A model generated the notes under the pieces. That model made no database searches. It was not told the origin of the DNA and worked only from the letters and a program-made list of their open reading frames with translations. From Nonomuraea gerenzanensis (GTDB lineage Bacteria; Actinomycetota; Actinomycetes; Streptosporangiales; Streptosporangiaceae), in the NCBI RefSeq assembly GCF_020215645.1, contig NZ_CP084058.1, positions 11,834,501-11,898,500 on the forward strand: 64,000 bases of DNA, written 5' to 3'. The first letter of the stretch is position 1. Each line of letters begins with the position of its first letter. Positions 25,187-32,429 of the stretch are shown in pieces. A program made the position numbers and the translations under genes.

Positions 25187-25270
25187 TTTCTCTCGGCCAT
25201 GAGCCGTTCATCCGGGGCTGTCGGCTTGGGGCCATGGGCTCAACATGCAAGTCGCAGAGGAAGATGACGC

Positions 25271-25348
25271 ATCTGGTACGCCATCGACGACACCGAAACG
25301 ACCATCTGGCTCACCAAGGTCGCAACCGGTCACCTCAGGACGTCCGAG
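25271..25348 (+). pseudogene. fragment of a small toxin-like gene
   Basis: One frame reads I-W-Y-A-I-D-D-T-E-T-T-I-W-L-T-K-V-A-T-G-H, ending T-S-E, and is preceded by an in-frame TGA. The W-Y-A-I-D-D...I-W-L...T-G-H pattern resembles the C-terminal strands of RelE/ParE-like toxins; this is from memory and weak. The frame stays open afterwards but turns into low-complexity Arg-rich sequence. Confidence 0.3.
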
Positions 25349-25593
25349 CGACGAAACCGCCAGGCACCGCGGAGAGGGCGGCGTCGGGAGAGACGGGATG
25401 ACGGCAAGCCGGTCGTGCGCCCATGGTCGTGTGCAGTCGTTCCAGTGTCGCGACAATCGAGCCCTGTCTCGCGCGAGAATCTCCCGGTAGGCCCACCTAC
25501 GAGGAAGAGGGCCCTACTTGCGGTGAGGAGGATTCCGCCGGCGAGCACGGCTGCCAGGGCCGGACGGCCGAGGTGCAGGTAGTGATTTTTCAT
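25330..25593 (-). CDS. small membrane-protein start, possibly truncated gene
   Basis: From the ATG at 25593 the frame gives M-K-N-H-Y-L-H-L-G-R-P-A-L-A-A-V-L and the helix L-A-G-G-I-L-L-T-A-S-R-A-L-F-L-V-G-G. About 50 Arg/Ser/Thr-rich residues without protein-like character follow. The beginning looks real and the end does not, so it is probably the 5' end of a deleted gene. A 12 bp palindrome lies 7 bp upstream. Confidence 0.35.
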   Translation of the reverse strand: MKNHYLHLGRPALAAVLAGGILLTASRALFLVGGPTGRFSRETGLDCRDTGTTAHDHGRTTGLPSSRLSRRRPLRGAWRFRRSDVLR

Positions 25594-25600
25594 GATCGAA

Positions 25601-25612
25601 GACCGTACGGTC
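25601..25612. promoter_or_regulatory. palindrome, possible repressor operator
   Basis: GACCGTACGGTC, a perfect 12 bp palindrome in front of the truncated membrane-protein start. Such sites are common for TetR-type repressors, but none is adjacent. Confidence 0.4.
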
Positions 25613-25787
25613 CTTGATCGGGGTGGTCGAGCGGTTCCTGAAGGCTGGCGCATCCGCCACCGGCGACCTTACGCACCGCAGTGAAGGAGTGGCTCGCTGC
25701 GCGGACGCGAGCAAGGTCGCGGCGCGGAGATGAGCGACTCGCGACGCGGCGCGGAGGCGAGCAAACTCGCGACGCGACGTGGGCGGC

Positions 25788-26747
25788 TCACGGCACGCAC
25801 GCGGCCGAGCTCGTCGCCCGGATGAACCGGTCGACGACCGCGGCGAGCTCCACCCCCGCATCCTCCTGCAGAAAGTGACCAGCACCGGCGATGGTGGGAT
25901 GGACCAGGCCACGAGCACCGGGGATGCGCCCGCTGAGCGCGCTGTGGTCCCCGCGGGTGACGTGGTCCTGATCGCTGAACGCACACAGAAACGGCAGCTC
26001 CAACCTTTCCAGCACCTCCCAGGCCGCCCGCAGCACCGGCGTGTACGCATCCTCCGGAGAAATCGGGATGAGCAGGGGAAACTGCCGCACCCCCGTCACA
26101 TACGACTCGTCCGGATAGGGCGCGTCGTAAGCAGCCAGCACCTCGGGGCCCGACTCGGTGACAGTCATCGCCTGCACGATGGCCGACGGCAGGAACGGAT
26201 AGGTGCGCTGGCTCGACTGCAGCCAGGAAGCCATCATCGGCCAGCCGGCCCCGAGGTCCTCATCCCCGGTGCTCAGTCCGGTGTTGCTGGCAACCACGCG
26301 CCGGAACCGTTCCGGATGGGCGGCCAGCAAGGGGAGGCCGAGCGCCCCGCCCCAGTCGTGGCAGACCAGGGTCACCTCCCGCAGGCCCAGCCGGTCCAGC
26401 ACGGCCTCCCGCAACCAGCCCAGATGCCGGTCGTAGGTGTACACGTGCCGGTCCACGAGCTTGTCCGACTTGCCGAACCCGATCAGGTCGATGGCCACGC
26501 AGCGGTGCCCGGCCTGGACGAGCGGCGGGATGACGTGCCGGTACAGGTAGCTCCACGACGGGTTGCCGTGCAGCAGCAGGACGGTCTCGCCCGAGGGGTG
26601 CTCGGGCGACTCGTCCAGGTAGTGCATCCGCAGCCGGCCGCCGTCCACGGTGAGGTAGTGCGGTTCGAAGGGGTAGTCAGGGAGGTCGGCGAAGCGCGAC
26701 TCCGGGGTGCGCAGGATGCGCAGGTCCTGGGGGTCTGTCGTGGTCAT
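25788..26747 (-). CDS. haloalkane dehalogenase-like alpha/beta hydrolase
   Basis: The protein (319 aa) has H-G-N-P-S-W-S-Y (60-67) forming the oxyanion/halide pocket. The nucleophile elbow is V-C-H-D-W-G-G, with Asp131 in place of Ser and Trp132 next to it, the mark of haloalkane dehalogenases. A-F-S-D-Q-D and A-G-H-F-L-Q-E-D supply acid and His. The N-terminus R-T-P-E-S-R-F-A-D-L-P-D-Y-P-F is typical of this group. It would cleave carbon-halogen bonds hydrolytically, although many members have unknown natural substrates. It is followed on the same strand, 37 bp away, by another hydrolase-phosphatase pair. Confidence 0.88.
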   Translation of the reverse strand: MTTTDPQDLRILRTPESRFADLPDYPFEPHYLTVDGGRLRMHYLDESPEHPSGETVLLLHGNPSWSYLYRHVIPPLVQAGHRCVAIDLIGFGKSDKLVDRHVYTYDRHLGWLREAVLDRLGLREVTLVCHDWGGALGLPLLAAHPERFRRVVASNTGLSTGDEDLGAGWPMMASWLQSSQRTYPFLPSAIVQAMTVTESGPEVLAAYDAPYPDESYVTGVRQFPLLIPISPEDAYTPVLRAAWEVLERLELPFLCAFSDQDHVTRGDHSALSGRIPGARGLVHPTIAGAGHFLQEDAGVELAAVVDRFIRATSSAACVP

Positions 26748-26784
26748 GCCTCATGAGAGGGAGCACGGCAGCCAAGTGTGACGT

Positions 26785-27543
26785 TCAGGCGGACGGGCTC
26801 GTCCCGGACGTCTCGCGCAGGAACGAGACGATGAGGTCGGTGACCTCGGCCGGTCGTTCCATGCTCGGCAGATGACCGGCCCAGGGCAGCTCGACGTGGC
26901 GGGCGGCGGGCAGGAAGGTGGCGGTGTCGCGGAAGTCGGGCAGGTCGTGGGCGCCTGACACGGCCAGGCACGGCATCGTGATGCCCGCCGGGTCGACCTC
27001 GGGCTTGACCGGTCCTGCCACGCCCTCGGCCAGTTGCAGCTCGTAGGCCCGCAGCTGCATCTCGCGTACCAGTCGCTTGGCGTCTTCGCCCGCGTCGGGG
27101 CCGAGCGAGGTCTCGACCATGAGCTGCGCGGCCGCGGCGAGGTCGCCCGCCTCGACGAGCGCGTCCTCGCGATCCCCCAGCGCGCGCCGCTCGGGGGTGG
27201 GCTCGCGGCCGGGCAGGGCGGCGGCGAGCAGGATCAGTGCCGCCACCCGGTCGGGATGGGCGGCTGCGGTCTCCACGGCCACCTTCCCGCCGTAGGAGGA
27301 GCCGATCAGGGTCACCTGGTCGAGGCCAAGGCTGTCCAGCAGGTCCAGCAGGTCGCCCGAGTTGCTGTACGGCTGCGCCGGCAGCGGGCTCTGGCCGAAG
27401 CCGCGCAGGTCGCAGCGGATCACCTGGAAGCCCGCATCGGCCAGGGGCTGCCACTGGGGATCCCACATCCGCCGGTCGCACACTCCGGCGTGGAGCAGCA
27501 ACACCGCAGGTCCGTGGCCGTTGATGTCATAGGGGAGAGTCAT
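26785..27543 (-). CDS. alpha/beta hydrolase
   Basis: The protein (252 aa) has L-L-L-H-A-G-V-C-D near residue 16, the nucleophile elbow I-G-S-S-Y-G-G (Ser in G-S-S-Y-G), an Asp in S-G-A-H-D-L-P and the catalytic His in W-A-G-H-L-P-S-M-E-R-P. It is related to lactonases and 3-oxoadipate enol-lactonase-like enzymes; the substrate is unknown. The ATG at 27543 overlaps the stop of the SpoIIE-type phosphatase by 4 bp, so the two are translationally coupled. The longer open frame upstream belongs to the antisense of that gene. Confidence 0.85.
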   Translation of the reverse strand: MTLPYDINGHGPAVLLLHAGVCDRRMWDPQWQPLADAGFQVIRCDLRGFGQSPLPAQPYSNSGDLLDLLDSLGLDQVTLIGSSYGGKVAVETAAAHPDRVAALILLAAALPGREPTPERRALGDREDALVEAGDLAAAAQLMVETSLGPDAGEDAKRLVREMQLRAYELQLAEGVAGPVKPEVDPAGITMPCLAVSGAHDLPDFRDTATFLPAARHVELPWAGHLPSMERPAEVTDLIVSFLRETSGTSPSA

Positions 27544-28916
27544 CCGGCAGACATTACCGGGGCGCAGGGGCCGATGCGCAGGGCGAGCAGGGCCACGTCG
27601 TCGGTGAAGTGGTCGCCGCGGTGGCGCAGGAGCTGGTCGCACATCTCCTCCAGGGGGAGGTGGCGCAGGTCCGAGGCTCGGTGGGCCAGGCTGTCGAGGC
27701 CGTCGTCGAGGCTGTGCGCGGGGTCTTCGACGAGCCCGTCGGTGTAGAGGAGCAGGGTGGAGCCGACGGGGATGAGCTGGGCGTGGTCCGGGCGGGACAG
27801 GTCGGTGGTGACGCCCAGCGGGTGGCCGCCGTCGGCGCGCAGGTAGTGGGCGGGGCCGTCGGCGGGGACCAGGAGCGGGGGCGGGTGGCCGGCGCTGCTC
27901 CAGCACAGCCGCCTGCCGGAGCCGGGGCACGGCTCCAGGCGGCCCAGCAGGACGGTGGCCATCGGGCCGCCGTGCAGGCCGTGCAGCACCTCGTCCAGCC
28001 GGCGCAGGATGTACGAGGGCGGCTCGCACTGCTCGTAGGTGATCACCCGCAGCATGGTGCTGATCCGGCTCATGATGGTGGCCGACTTCAGGTCGTGCCC
28101 CATCACGTCGCCGACCATGAGGCAGGGGACGCCGTCGGGCAGGATGATCACGTCGTACCAGTCTCCGCCGATCTTGGGCAGGGAGCTGGAGGGGCGGTAG
28201 CGGGCGCAGGCGTGCAGGCCGGATGGGTCGGGCATGTCCGGCAGGTCCGGGAGCAGGCTGCGCTGGAAGTCCTCGGTGCTGCGGCGGAGGCGGTCGTAGA
28301 GGCGGGCGTTCTCGATGGCGACGCCGGCCGCGCTGGCCAGGGCCGCGATGATGCGTTCGTCGTCGCCGGTGAACGGGCCGCCGGTGCGCTTGTCGGCGAA
28401 GTACATGTTGCCGTAGACGGTGCCGCGCACCAGGACGGGCGTGCCCAGCAGCGTCCGCATCACCGGGTGCCCGGCGGGGAACTCGCGGAAGGCCGGGTGG
28501 GCCTGCAGGTCGTCCACGCGCATGGGGCGGGGGTGGGCCACCAGCTCGCCGAGCAGGCCGTGGGTGGTCGGCATGCGGCCGATGGCGTCATACACCTCCT
28601 GCGAGACTCCGCATGTGAACAGGTCGGCGAACTGGCCGTCCTCGTCCAGCACGCCGAGGGCGCCGTAGCGGGCGTCCACCAGGTCGGCCGAGACCTCCAC
28701 GATGGTGCGCAGCGCCGCGTTCAGCTCCAGCTCCGAGCTGATCGCCAGCACGGCCTCCAGCAGGTGCTTCATCCGGTCGTGCAGGTCGCGGATCTGGCCG
28801 AGGCTCTCCTGCAGCCGCTGCAGGTCCTCGGCGCCCAGCCGCCCCAGGAATCCGTCGAACGCGCCCTCTTGCGGCTCCCCTCCCACGTCAACCCCCGATG
28901 CTCTCGCCTGCCTCAT
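27540..28916 (-). CDS. GAF-domain PP2C/SpoIIE-type serine phosphatase
   Basis: The protein (458 aa) begins with a coiled-coil region (L-G-A-E-D-L-Q-R-L-Q-E-S-L-G-Q-I), then a GAF domain at about 60-210 (A-A-L-R-T-I-V-E-V-S-A-D-L-V-D-A-R-Y-G-A). A PPM/SpoIIE domain follows (G-G-D-W-Y-D-V-I-I-L-P-D-G near 250, V-G-D-V-M-G-H-D near 273 and L-L-L-Y-T-D-G-L-V-E near 400). These Asp/Gly motifs bind the metals. Such proteins reset anti-sigma-antagonist (STAS) systems in response to a ligand on the GAF domain. An RsbW-like kinase at 41.4-41.9 kb could be in the same network, but the link is only inferred. Confidence 0.9.
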   Translation of the reverse strand: MRQARASGVDVGGEPQEGAFDGFLGRLGAEDLQRLQESLGQIRDLHDRMKHLLEAVLAISSELELNAALRTIVEVSADLVDARYGALGVLDEDGQFADLFTCGVSQEVYDAIGRMPTTHGLLGELVAHPRPMRVDDLQAHPAFREFPAGHPVMRTLLGTPVLVRGTVYGNMYFADKRTGGPFTGDDERIIAALASAAGVAIENARLYDRLRRSTEDFQRSLLPDLPDMPDPSGLHACARYRPSSSLPKIGGDWYDVIILPDGVPCLMVGDVMGHDLKSATIMSRISTMLRVITYEQCEPPSYILRRLDEVLHGLHGGPMATVLLGRLEPCPGSGRRLCWSSAGHPPPLLVPADGPAHYLRADGGHPLGVTTDLSRPDHAQLIPVGSTLLLYTDGLVEDPAHSLDDGLDSLAHRASDLRHLPLEEMCDQLLRHRGDHFTDDVALLALRIGPCAPVMSAG

Positions 28917-29029
28917 GCCCCCCGGTCATCCGCATGACACCTGGCCGGACGGCAGGCTCTGGACAACACGCGCGTGACGTGATCTGACGGAAGTACAGCG
29001 CCGACGATCACAAACGGGAGCACTGGAAC

Positions 29030-30199
29030 ATGAGTGACACGCCGCGACTGCACAGAGCCGGCACGACCCTGCTGGATCGGGCTCGCGACCTGCGTACGCT
29101 GATCGAACGCGAGGCGGGCCGGGCCGAGACGGAGGGGAAACTGACCGCGCCCGTCGTGGACGCCCTGCACGAGGCGGGCGTCTACGGCTGCTGGGTGCCG
29201 GAGCCGCTCGGGGGCGCCGAGCTGTCCCCCCGGGAGCTGCTCGGCCTCTTCGAGGAGCTGACGTACGCCGACGCCTCGACGGGCTGGGTCGTCATGGCCA
29301 CCACCCTGGAGAACGGCACGGCGGGCGCCTACCTGGGTGAGGACGCCGTGGAACGCCTCTTCAAGGGCCCCCGCATGCCGCTGATCGCGGGCCAGGGCAC
29401 CCGGCCGGGCCTCGCCGTACGGCAGGAGGGCGGGTTCCGCCTGAGCGGGCGGTGGAGCTTCGCCTCGGGGATGTATCACGCGCAGTACGCCCACAGCGCC
29501 GCCGCCGTCGAGGGCACCGACGAGGTACGGATCTTCATCACCCCGATGGAGGACGTCACGATGCTCGGCAACTGGGACGTCCTGGGCCTGCGTGCCACGG
29601 GCAGCGTCGACTACACCATCGACGGGGCGTTCGTGCCGGAGTCGCAGTCCCACGACTTCCGCACGACCGAGCCGCTGCGCGGCGGCGCGATCTACCGCCT
29701 CGGGCTGCTCGACCAGGCGCTGATCTGCCACTCGGGCTGGGCGCTCGGCATCGGGCGGCGGCTGCTGGACGAGCTGGCCGGGTACGCGGCCGCGCGCAGC
29801 GGGCGGCCCGGCCAGCTCGCCGGCAGCGACGCCTTCCACGCCGGCTTCGCCCGCGCCGAGGCGAGCTTCCGCGCGGCTGCGGCGCTGATCAGGCAGACCT
29901 GGGACGGCGTGGAGCGCACGCTGGACGAGGGCGGGCGGCTCAGCACCAGGCAGGAGACGATGGTGCGGCTCGCGCTCAACCACATCACCTCGACGGTGAC
30001 CGAGGTGGCCGGGTTCGTCTACGCCTCGGGTGGCACCACGGCGCTGCGCGACGGGCTGATCCAGCGGCTGTTCAGGGACGCGCAGGCGGGTGCCGCACAC
30101 GTCCTGTGCGGGCCGCAGGCGCTGCGGGAGTGCGGGCGGGAGCTGGCGGGGCTCGCCCAGGGCCAGTCGTGGGCGGTGCTCGAGCTCTTAGACATTTAG
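29030..30199 (+). CDS. acyl-CoA dehydrogenase-family flavoprotein
   Basis: A 389 aa protein of the acyl-CoA dehydrogenase fold, in the branch of flavin-dependent monooxygenases such as HsaA and DszC. Seen here: A-P-V-V-D-A-L-H-E-A-G-V-Y-G-C-W-V-P-E-P-L-G-G (38-60), G-F-R-L-S-G-R-W-S-F-A-S-G-M (about 138-151), L-R-A-T-G-S-V-D-Y near 190 and a helical C-terminal domain. The catalytic Glu of true dehydrogenases is not obvious, so a reduced-FMN-using oxygenase is more likely. It precedes the ArsR/DUF2071 operon, whose operator overlaps its stop. Confidence 0.82.
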   Translation: MSDTPRLHRAGTTLLDRARDLRTLIEREAGRAETEGKLTAPVVDALHEAGVYGCWVPEPLGGAELSPRELLGLFEELTYADASTGWVVMATTLENGTAGAYLGEDAVERLFKGPRMPLIAGQGTRPGLAVRQEGGFRLSGRWSFASGMYHAQYAHSAAAVEGTDEVRIFITPMEDVTMLGNWDVLGLRATGSVDYTIDGAFVPESQSHDFRTTEPLRGGAIYRLGLLDQALICHSGWALGIGRRLLDELAGYAAARSGRPGQLAGSDAFHAGFARAEASFRAAAALIRQTWDGVERTLDEGGRLSTRQETMVRLALNHITSTVTEVAGFVYASGGTTALRDGLIQRLFRDAQAGAAHVLCGPQALRECGRELAGLAQGQSWAVLELLDI

Positions 30200-30213
30200 C
30201 TAATGTGCTAAAT
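30194..30213. promoter_or_regulatory. operator of the ArsR-type regulator
   Basis: ATTTAGC-TAATGT-GCTAAAT: perfect 7 bp arms with a 6 bp centre. It overlaps the TAG stop of the upstream dehydrogenase-like gene and lies 8 bp before the ArsR ATG. A/T-rich palindromes like this are typical ArsR-family sites. Confidence 0.65.
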
Positions 30214-30221
30214 ATAGAGCC

Positions 30222-30554
30222 ATGACCGGATCTCACGACGAGACGGGGGTCTTCCGGGCGCTCGCCGACCCCACCAGGCGCCAGATCCTGGAGGACCTGC
30301 GGGGCGGCGAGCTGGCCGCGGGGGAGATCGCCGGGCGCTTCTCGATCAGCGGGCCGTCCATCTCGCGGCACCTCGGCGTGCTCAAGGGAGCCGAGCTGGT
30401 CACCGAGCGGCGTGACGGCAACCGCATCCTCTACTCACTGGTCGAAGAGCGGCTGGCGAGCTGTGTCGGGCGGTTCCTCAGCGCCGTGTGCCCGGAGCAG
30501 ATCGTGCTGCGCCACACCAGGTGGCGCCGTCCGCAGGAGAGTGAGGACTCATGA
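30222..30554 (+). CDS. ArsR-family transcriptional regulator
   Basis: A 110 aa winged-helix repressor: F-R-A-L-A-D-P-T-R-R-Q-I-L-E-D-L (9-24), A-G-E-I-A-G-R-F-S-I-S-G-P-S-I-S-R-H-L-G-V-L and a wing with R-R-D-G-N-R-I-L-Y-S-L. No metal-binding Cys pair (C-V-C) is seen, so it is likely a non-metal member. Its own operator lies just upstream. It is coupled by a 4 bp overlap (ATGA) to the DUF2071 gene. Confidence 0.9.
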   Translation: MTGSHDETGVFRALADPTRRQILEDLRGGELAAGEIAGRFSISGPSISRHLGVLKGAELVTERRDGNRILYSLVEERLASCVGRFLSAVCPEQIVLRHTRWRRPQESEDS

Positions 30555-31276
30555 GACAACCCCGCCTGTCCAGTGTCGTCGAGCGCCGCCTGCTGGTGAA
30601 CTACCGGGTCGATCCCGAGGCGGCGGCGCGGCAGCTGCCCGCGCCGCTGCGGCCCCAGCTCGTCAACGGCTACGCCGTGGCCGGCATCTGCCTGCTGCGG
30701 CTGGGCGGCATGCGGCCGGCGTGGGCGCCGCGCGGGGTGGGGCTGCGCAGTGAGAACGCCGCACACCGGTTCGCCGTCGAGTGGGACGGGCCGCGCGGGG
30801 TGGAGACCGGCGTCTACATCCCGCGCCGCGACACCGCCTCGCTGGTCAACGCCTGGGCCGGGGGCCGGGTGTTCCCCGGCGAGCACGGCCGGGCCGACTT
30901 CTCGGTACGCGAGACGCCGCACGAGCTGCACGTCGCCTACGCCACCCGCGACGGCGGCACCCGGGTCAGCGTCGAGGTGGAGGTGACGGCGGAGCTGCGC
31001 GGCAGCGAGCTGTTCGAGGACCTGGAGCGGGCTTCGGCGTTCTTCCGCGGGGGCGCCAAGGGATACTCGGCGACCGCGTCGGGGGTGCGGCTCGACGGCA
31101 TGGAGCTGCGTACCGAGCGGTGGGCCGTGGACGCCTGCCGGATCCGCTCGGCCGGTTCCTCGTTCTTCGAGGATCCCGGCCGCTTCCCCGGCGGCAGCGC
31201 GGTGCTCGACTGCGCGCTGGTGATGCGCGGGGTGCCGGCGGTGTGGCAGCCGCTGCCCGCCATGGCGGCGTCCTGA
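30551..31276 (+). CDS. DUF2071 protein
   Basis: 241 aa. The N-terminus has the DUF2071 pattern: E-R-R-L-L-V-N-Y-R-V-D-P-E-A-A-A-R-Q-L-P near residues 11-30, L-V-N-G-Y-A-V-A-G-I-C, G-V-Y-I-P-R-R-D-T and a V-F-P-G-E-H-G segment. The family belongs to the acetoacetate decarboxylase-like fold and is functionally uncharacterised. It lies in an operon with an ArsR repressor and a hydrolase. Confidence 0.82.
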   Translation: MRQPRLSSVVERRLLVNYRVDPEAAARQLPAPLRPQLVNGYAVAGICLLRLGGMRPAWAPRGVGLRSENAAHRFAVEWDGPRGVETGVYIPRRDTASLVNAWAGGRVFPGEHGRADFSVRETPHELHVAYATRDGGTRVSVEVEVTAELRGSELFEDLERASAFFRGGAKGYSATASGVRLDGMELRTERWAVDACRIRSAGSSFFEDPGRFPGGSAVLDCALVMRGVPAVWQPLPAMAAS

Positions 31277-31345
31277 GCGATGAGTTCCGGCGGCGGGCCG
31301 GGTCTGAACCTGCGACAGACGTACTCGGAGAGACGAGGTTCCGAC

Positions 31346-32128
31346 ATGACCGCCACCCACATCCTGCGGCGACCGGACGCGCGGCTGCGTTACGAGGTGC
31401 GCGGCTCGGGGCCGCTGCTGGTGGTGACCGGCGCACCGATGGCCGCGGCGGACTTCGCGCCGCTGGCCGAGGCGCTGGCCGCCGAGTTCACGGTCGTCAC
31501 GCACGATCCCCGCGGCATCTCCGGCAGCGTGCTGGACGACCCCGAGCAGGACTCCACGCCCGAGCTGCGGGCCGACGACCTGGCGGCCATCCTCGACGAC
31601 CTCGGGGCCGAGTCGGCCGACGTGTTCGGCAGCAGCGGCGGCGCGGTGACGGGGCTGGCGCTGGTCGCCCGGCATCCCGCGCGGGTGCGTACGCTCGTGG
31701 CGCACGAGCCGCCCTGCGTGGAGCTGCTGCCGGACGCCGCCGAGCAGCGGGCCGCGGTGGACGACATGATCGAGACCTTCCATCGCGACGGGCTCTGGGC
31801 GGCGTTCGCGAAGTTCATGGGCAACGCCGGGTTCGAGCAGGACGAGGCCGCGGGGCCGCCGCCGTCGGAGCAGATGGTGGCCGACAGCTCCCGCTTCTTC
31901 GCGCACGAGCTGCGGGGCACCACCCGATACGTGCCCGAGGTCGAGGCGTTGCGGGCCGGCCGGGTGGTCGTGGGGGTCGGGGCCGAGTCGGGGCAGCTCG
32001 TGACCTATCGGACGTCGGTGGCGCTGGCCGAGCTGCTCGGGGTGACGCCGGTGGAGTTCCCCGGGGAGCACGGGGGGTTCATGGGGCATCCGGAGGAGTT
32101 CGCGCAGGTGCTGCGCAAGGTGTTGTAG
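31346..32128 (+). CDS. alpha/beta hydrolase
   Basis: The protein (260 aa) has V-V-T-G-A-P-M near residue 30, V-T-H-D-P-R-G-I-S-G near 56, the nucleophile elbow V-F-G-S-S-G-G-A (Ser in G-S-S-G-G) and a His near the C-terminus in P-G-E-H-G-G-F-M-G. It resembles a common actinomycete hydrolase group of unknown substrate. I start at the ATG at 31346 because AGAGACGAGG precedes it; the 22 codons upstream of it do not look coding. It follows the DUF2071 gene by 69 bp. The last codons are duplicated 51 bp downstream. Confidence 0.82.
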   Translation: MTATHILRRPDARLRYEVRGSGPLLVVTGAPMAAADFAPLAEALAAEFTVVTHDPRGISGSVLDDPEQDSTPELRADDLAAILDDLGAESADVFGSSGGAVTGLALVARHPARVRTLVAHEPPCVELLPDAAEQRAAVDDMIETFHRDGLWAAFAKFMGNAGFEQDEAAGPPPSEQMVADSSRFFAHELRGTTRYVPEVEALRAGRVVVGVGAESGQLVTYRTSVALAELLGVTPVEFPGEHGGFMGHPEEFAQVLRKVL

Positions 32129-32190
32129 GCGGTCGTTCGGCTGCGCGAGGCGGTCATTCGATCGCGCGAGGTGCTGTAGGCGGTCATTCG
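32113..32190. repeat. 27 bp direct repeat of the hydrolase 3' end
   Basis: GCGCAAGGTGTTGTAGGCGG and its seven following bases (32113-32139) recur as 32164-32190 with three mismatches. A shorter third copy, GGCGGTCATTCG, lies between. The duplicated unit contains the stop codon. Confidence 0.75.
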
Positions 32191-32209
32191 CCGGGCAGAC
32201 CGCGATCCG

Positions 32210-32231
32210 GTGACTCCCAAGTGACTTCCAA
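32210..32231 (+). promoter_or_regulatory. 11 bp tandem direct repeats before the exporter operon
   Basis: GTGACTCCCAA at 32210-32220 is followed immediately by GTGACTTCCAA at 32221-32231. Direct repeats one helical turn apart are typical sites for OmpR- or SARP-like winged-helix activators. TAGGTT (32243-32248) could be the -10, with the ATG at 32256 close behind. Confidence 0.5.
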
Positions 32232-32255
32232 GCCACCGCTCCTAGGTTGGCGGCC

Positions 32256-32429
32256 ATGAAGCTGATCTACCGGGAGCAGGCGCTGCGCGAGCGGGCCAGG
32301 GGGCGTGCGCCCGTACGGATGCCGCTGGTGATCAGCGGGCCGTCGTTCCTCGTCCTGTGGATCGCGGTGGCGATCGTCGTGACGGCCGGGATCGGCGTGA
32401 CCGCGCTGGCGCTGGGGACGGTGCGATGA
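32256..32429 (+). CDS. one-helix small protein coupled to the C39 exporter
   Basis: A 57 aa product. It has a basic N-terminal stretch (M-K-L-I-Y-R-E-Q-A-L-R-E-R-A-R-G-R) and one membrane helix at about 30-52 (F-L-V-L-W-I-A-V-A-I-V-V-T-A-G). The N-terminus resembles the cytoplasmic start of HlyD-type adaptors (F-R-x-x-A-L), but the periplasmic part is absent. Its stop overlaps the ATG of the exporter (ATGA), so it is co-translated. It could be a degenerate adaptor, a regulatory subunit or a small export factor. No double-glycine leader is evident. Confidence 0.65.
   Translation: MKLIYREQALRERARGRAPVRMPLVISGPSFLVLWIAVAIVVTAGIGVTALALGTVR

Larger units (their letters stand above)
25187..25787. 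other. decayed 600 bp stretch
   Basis: No intact gene of normal size. It contains a toxin-like coding fragment on the plus strand (25271-25348), a truncated membrane-protein start on the minus strand (25593 leftwards) and a 12 bp palindrome (25601-25612). After that, a Gly/Arg-like low-complexity patch (GCGCGGAGGCGAGC, about 25690-25780) runs up to the dehalogenase stop. Confidence 0.5.
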
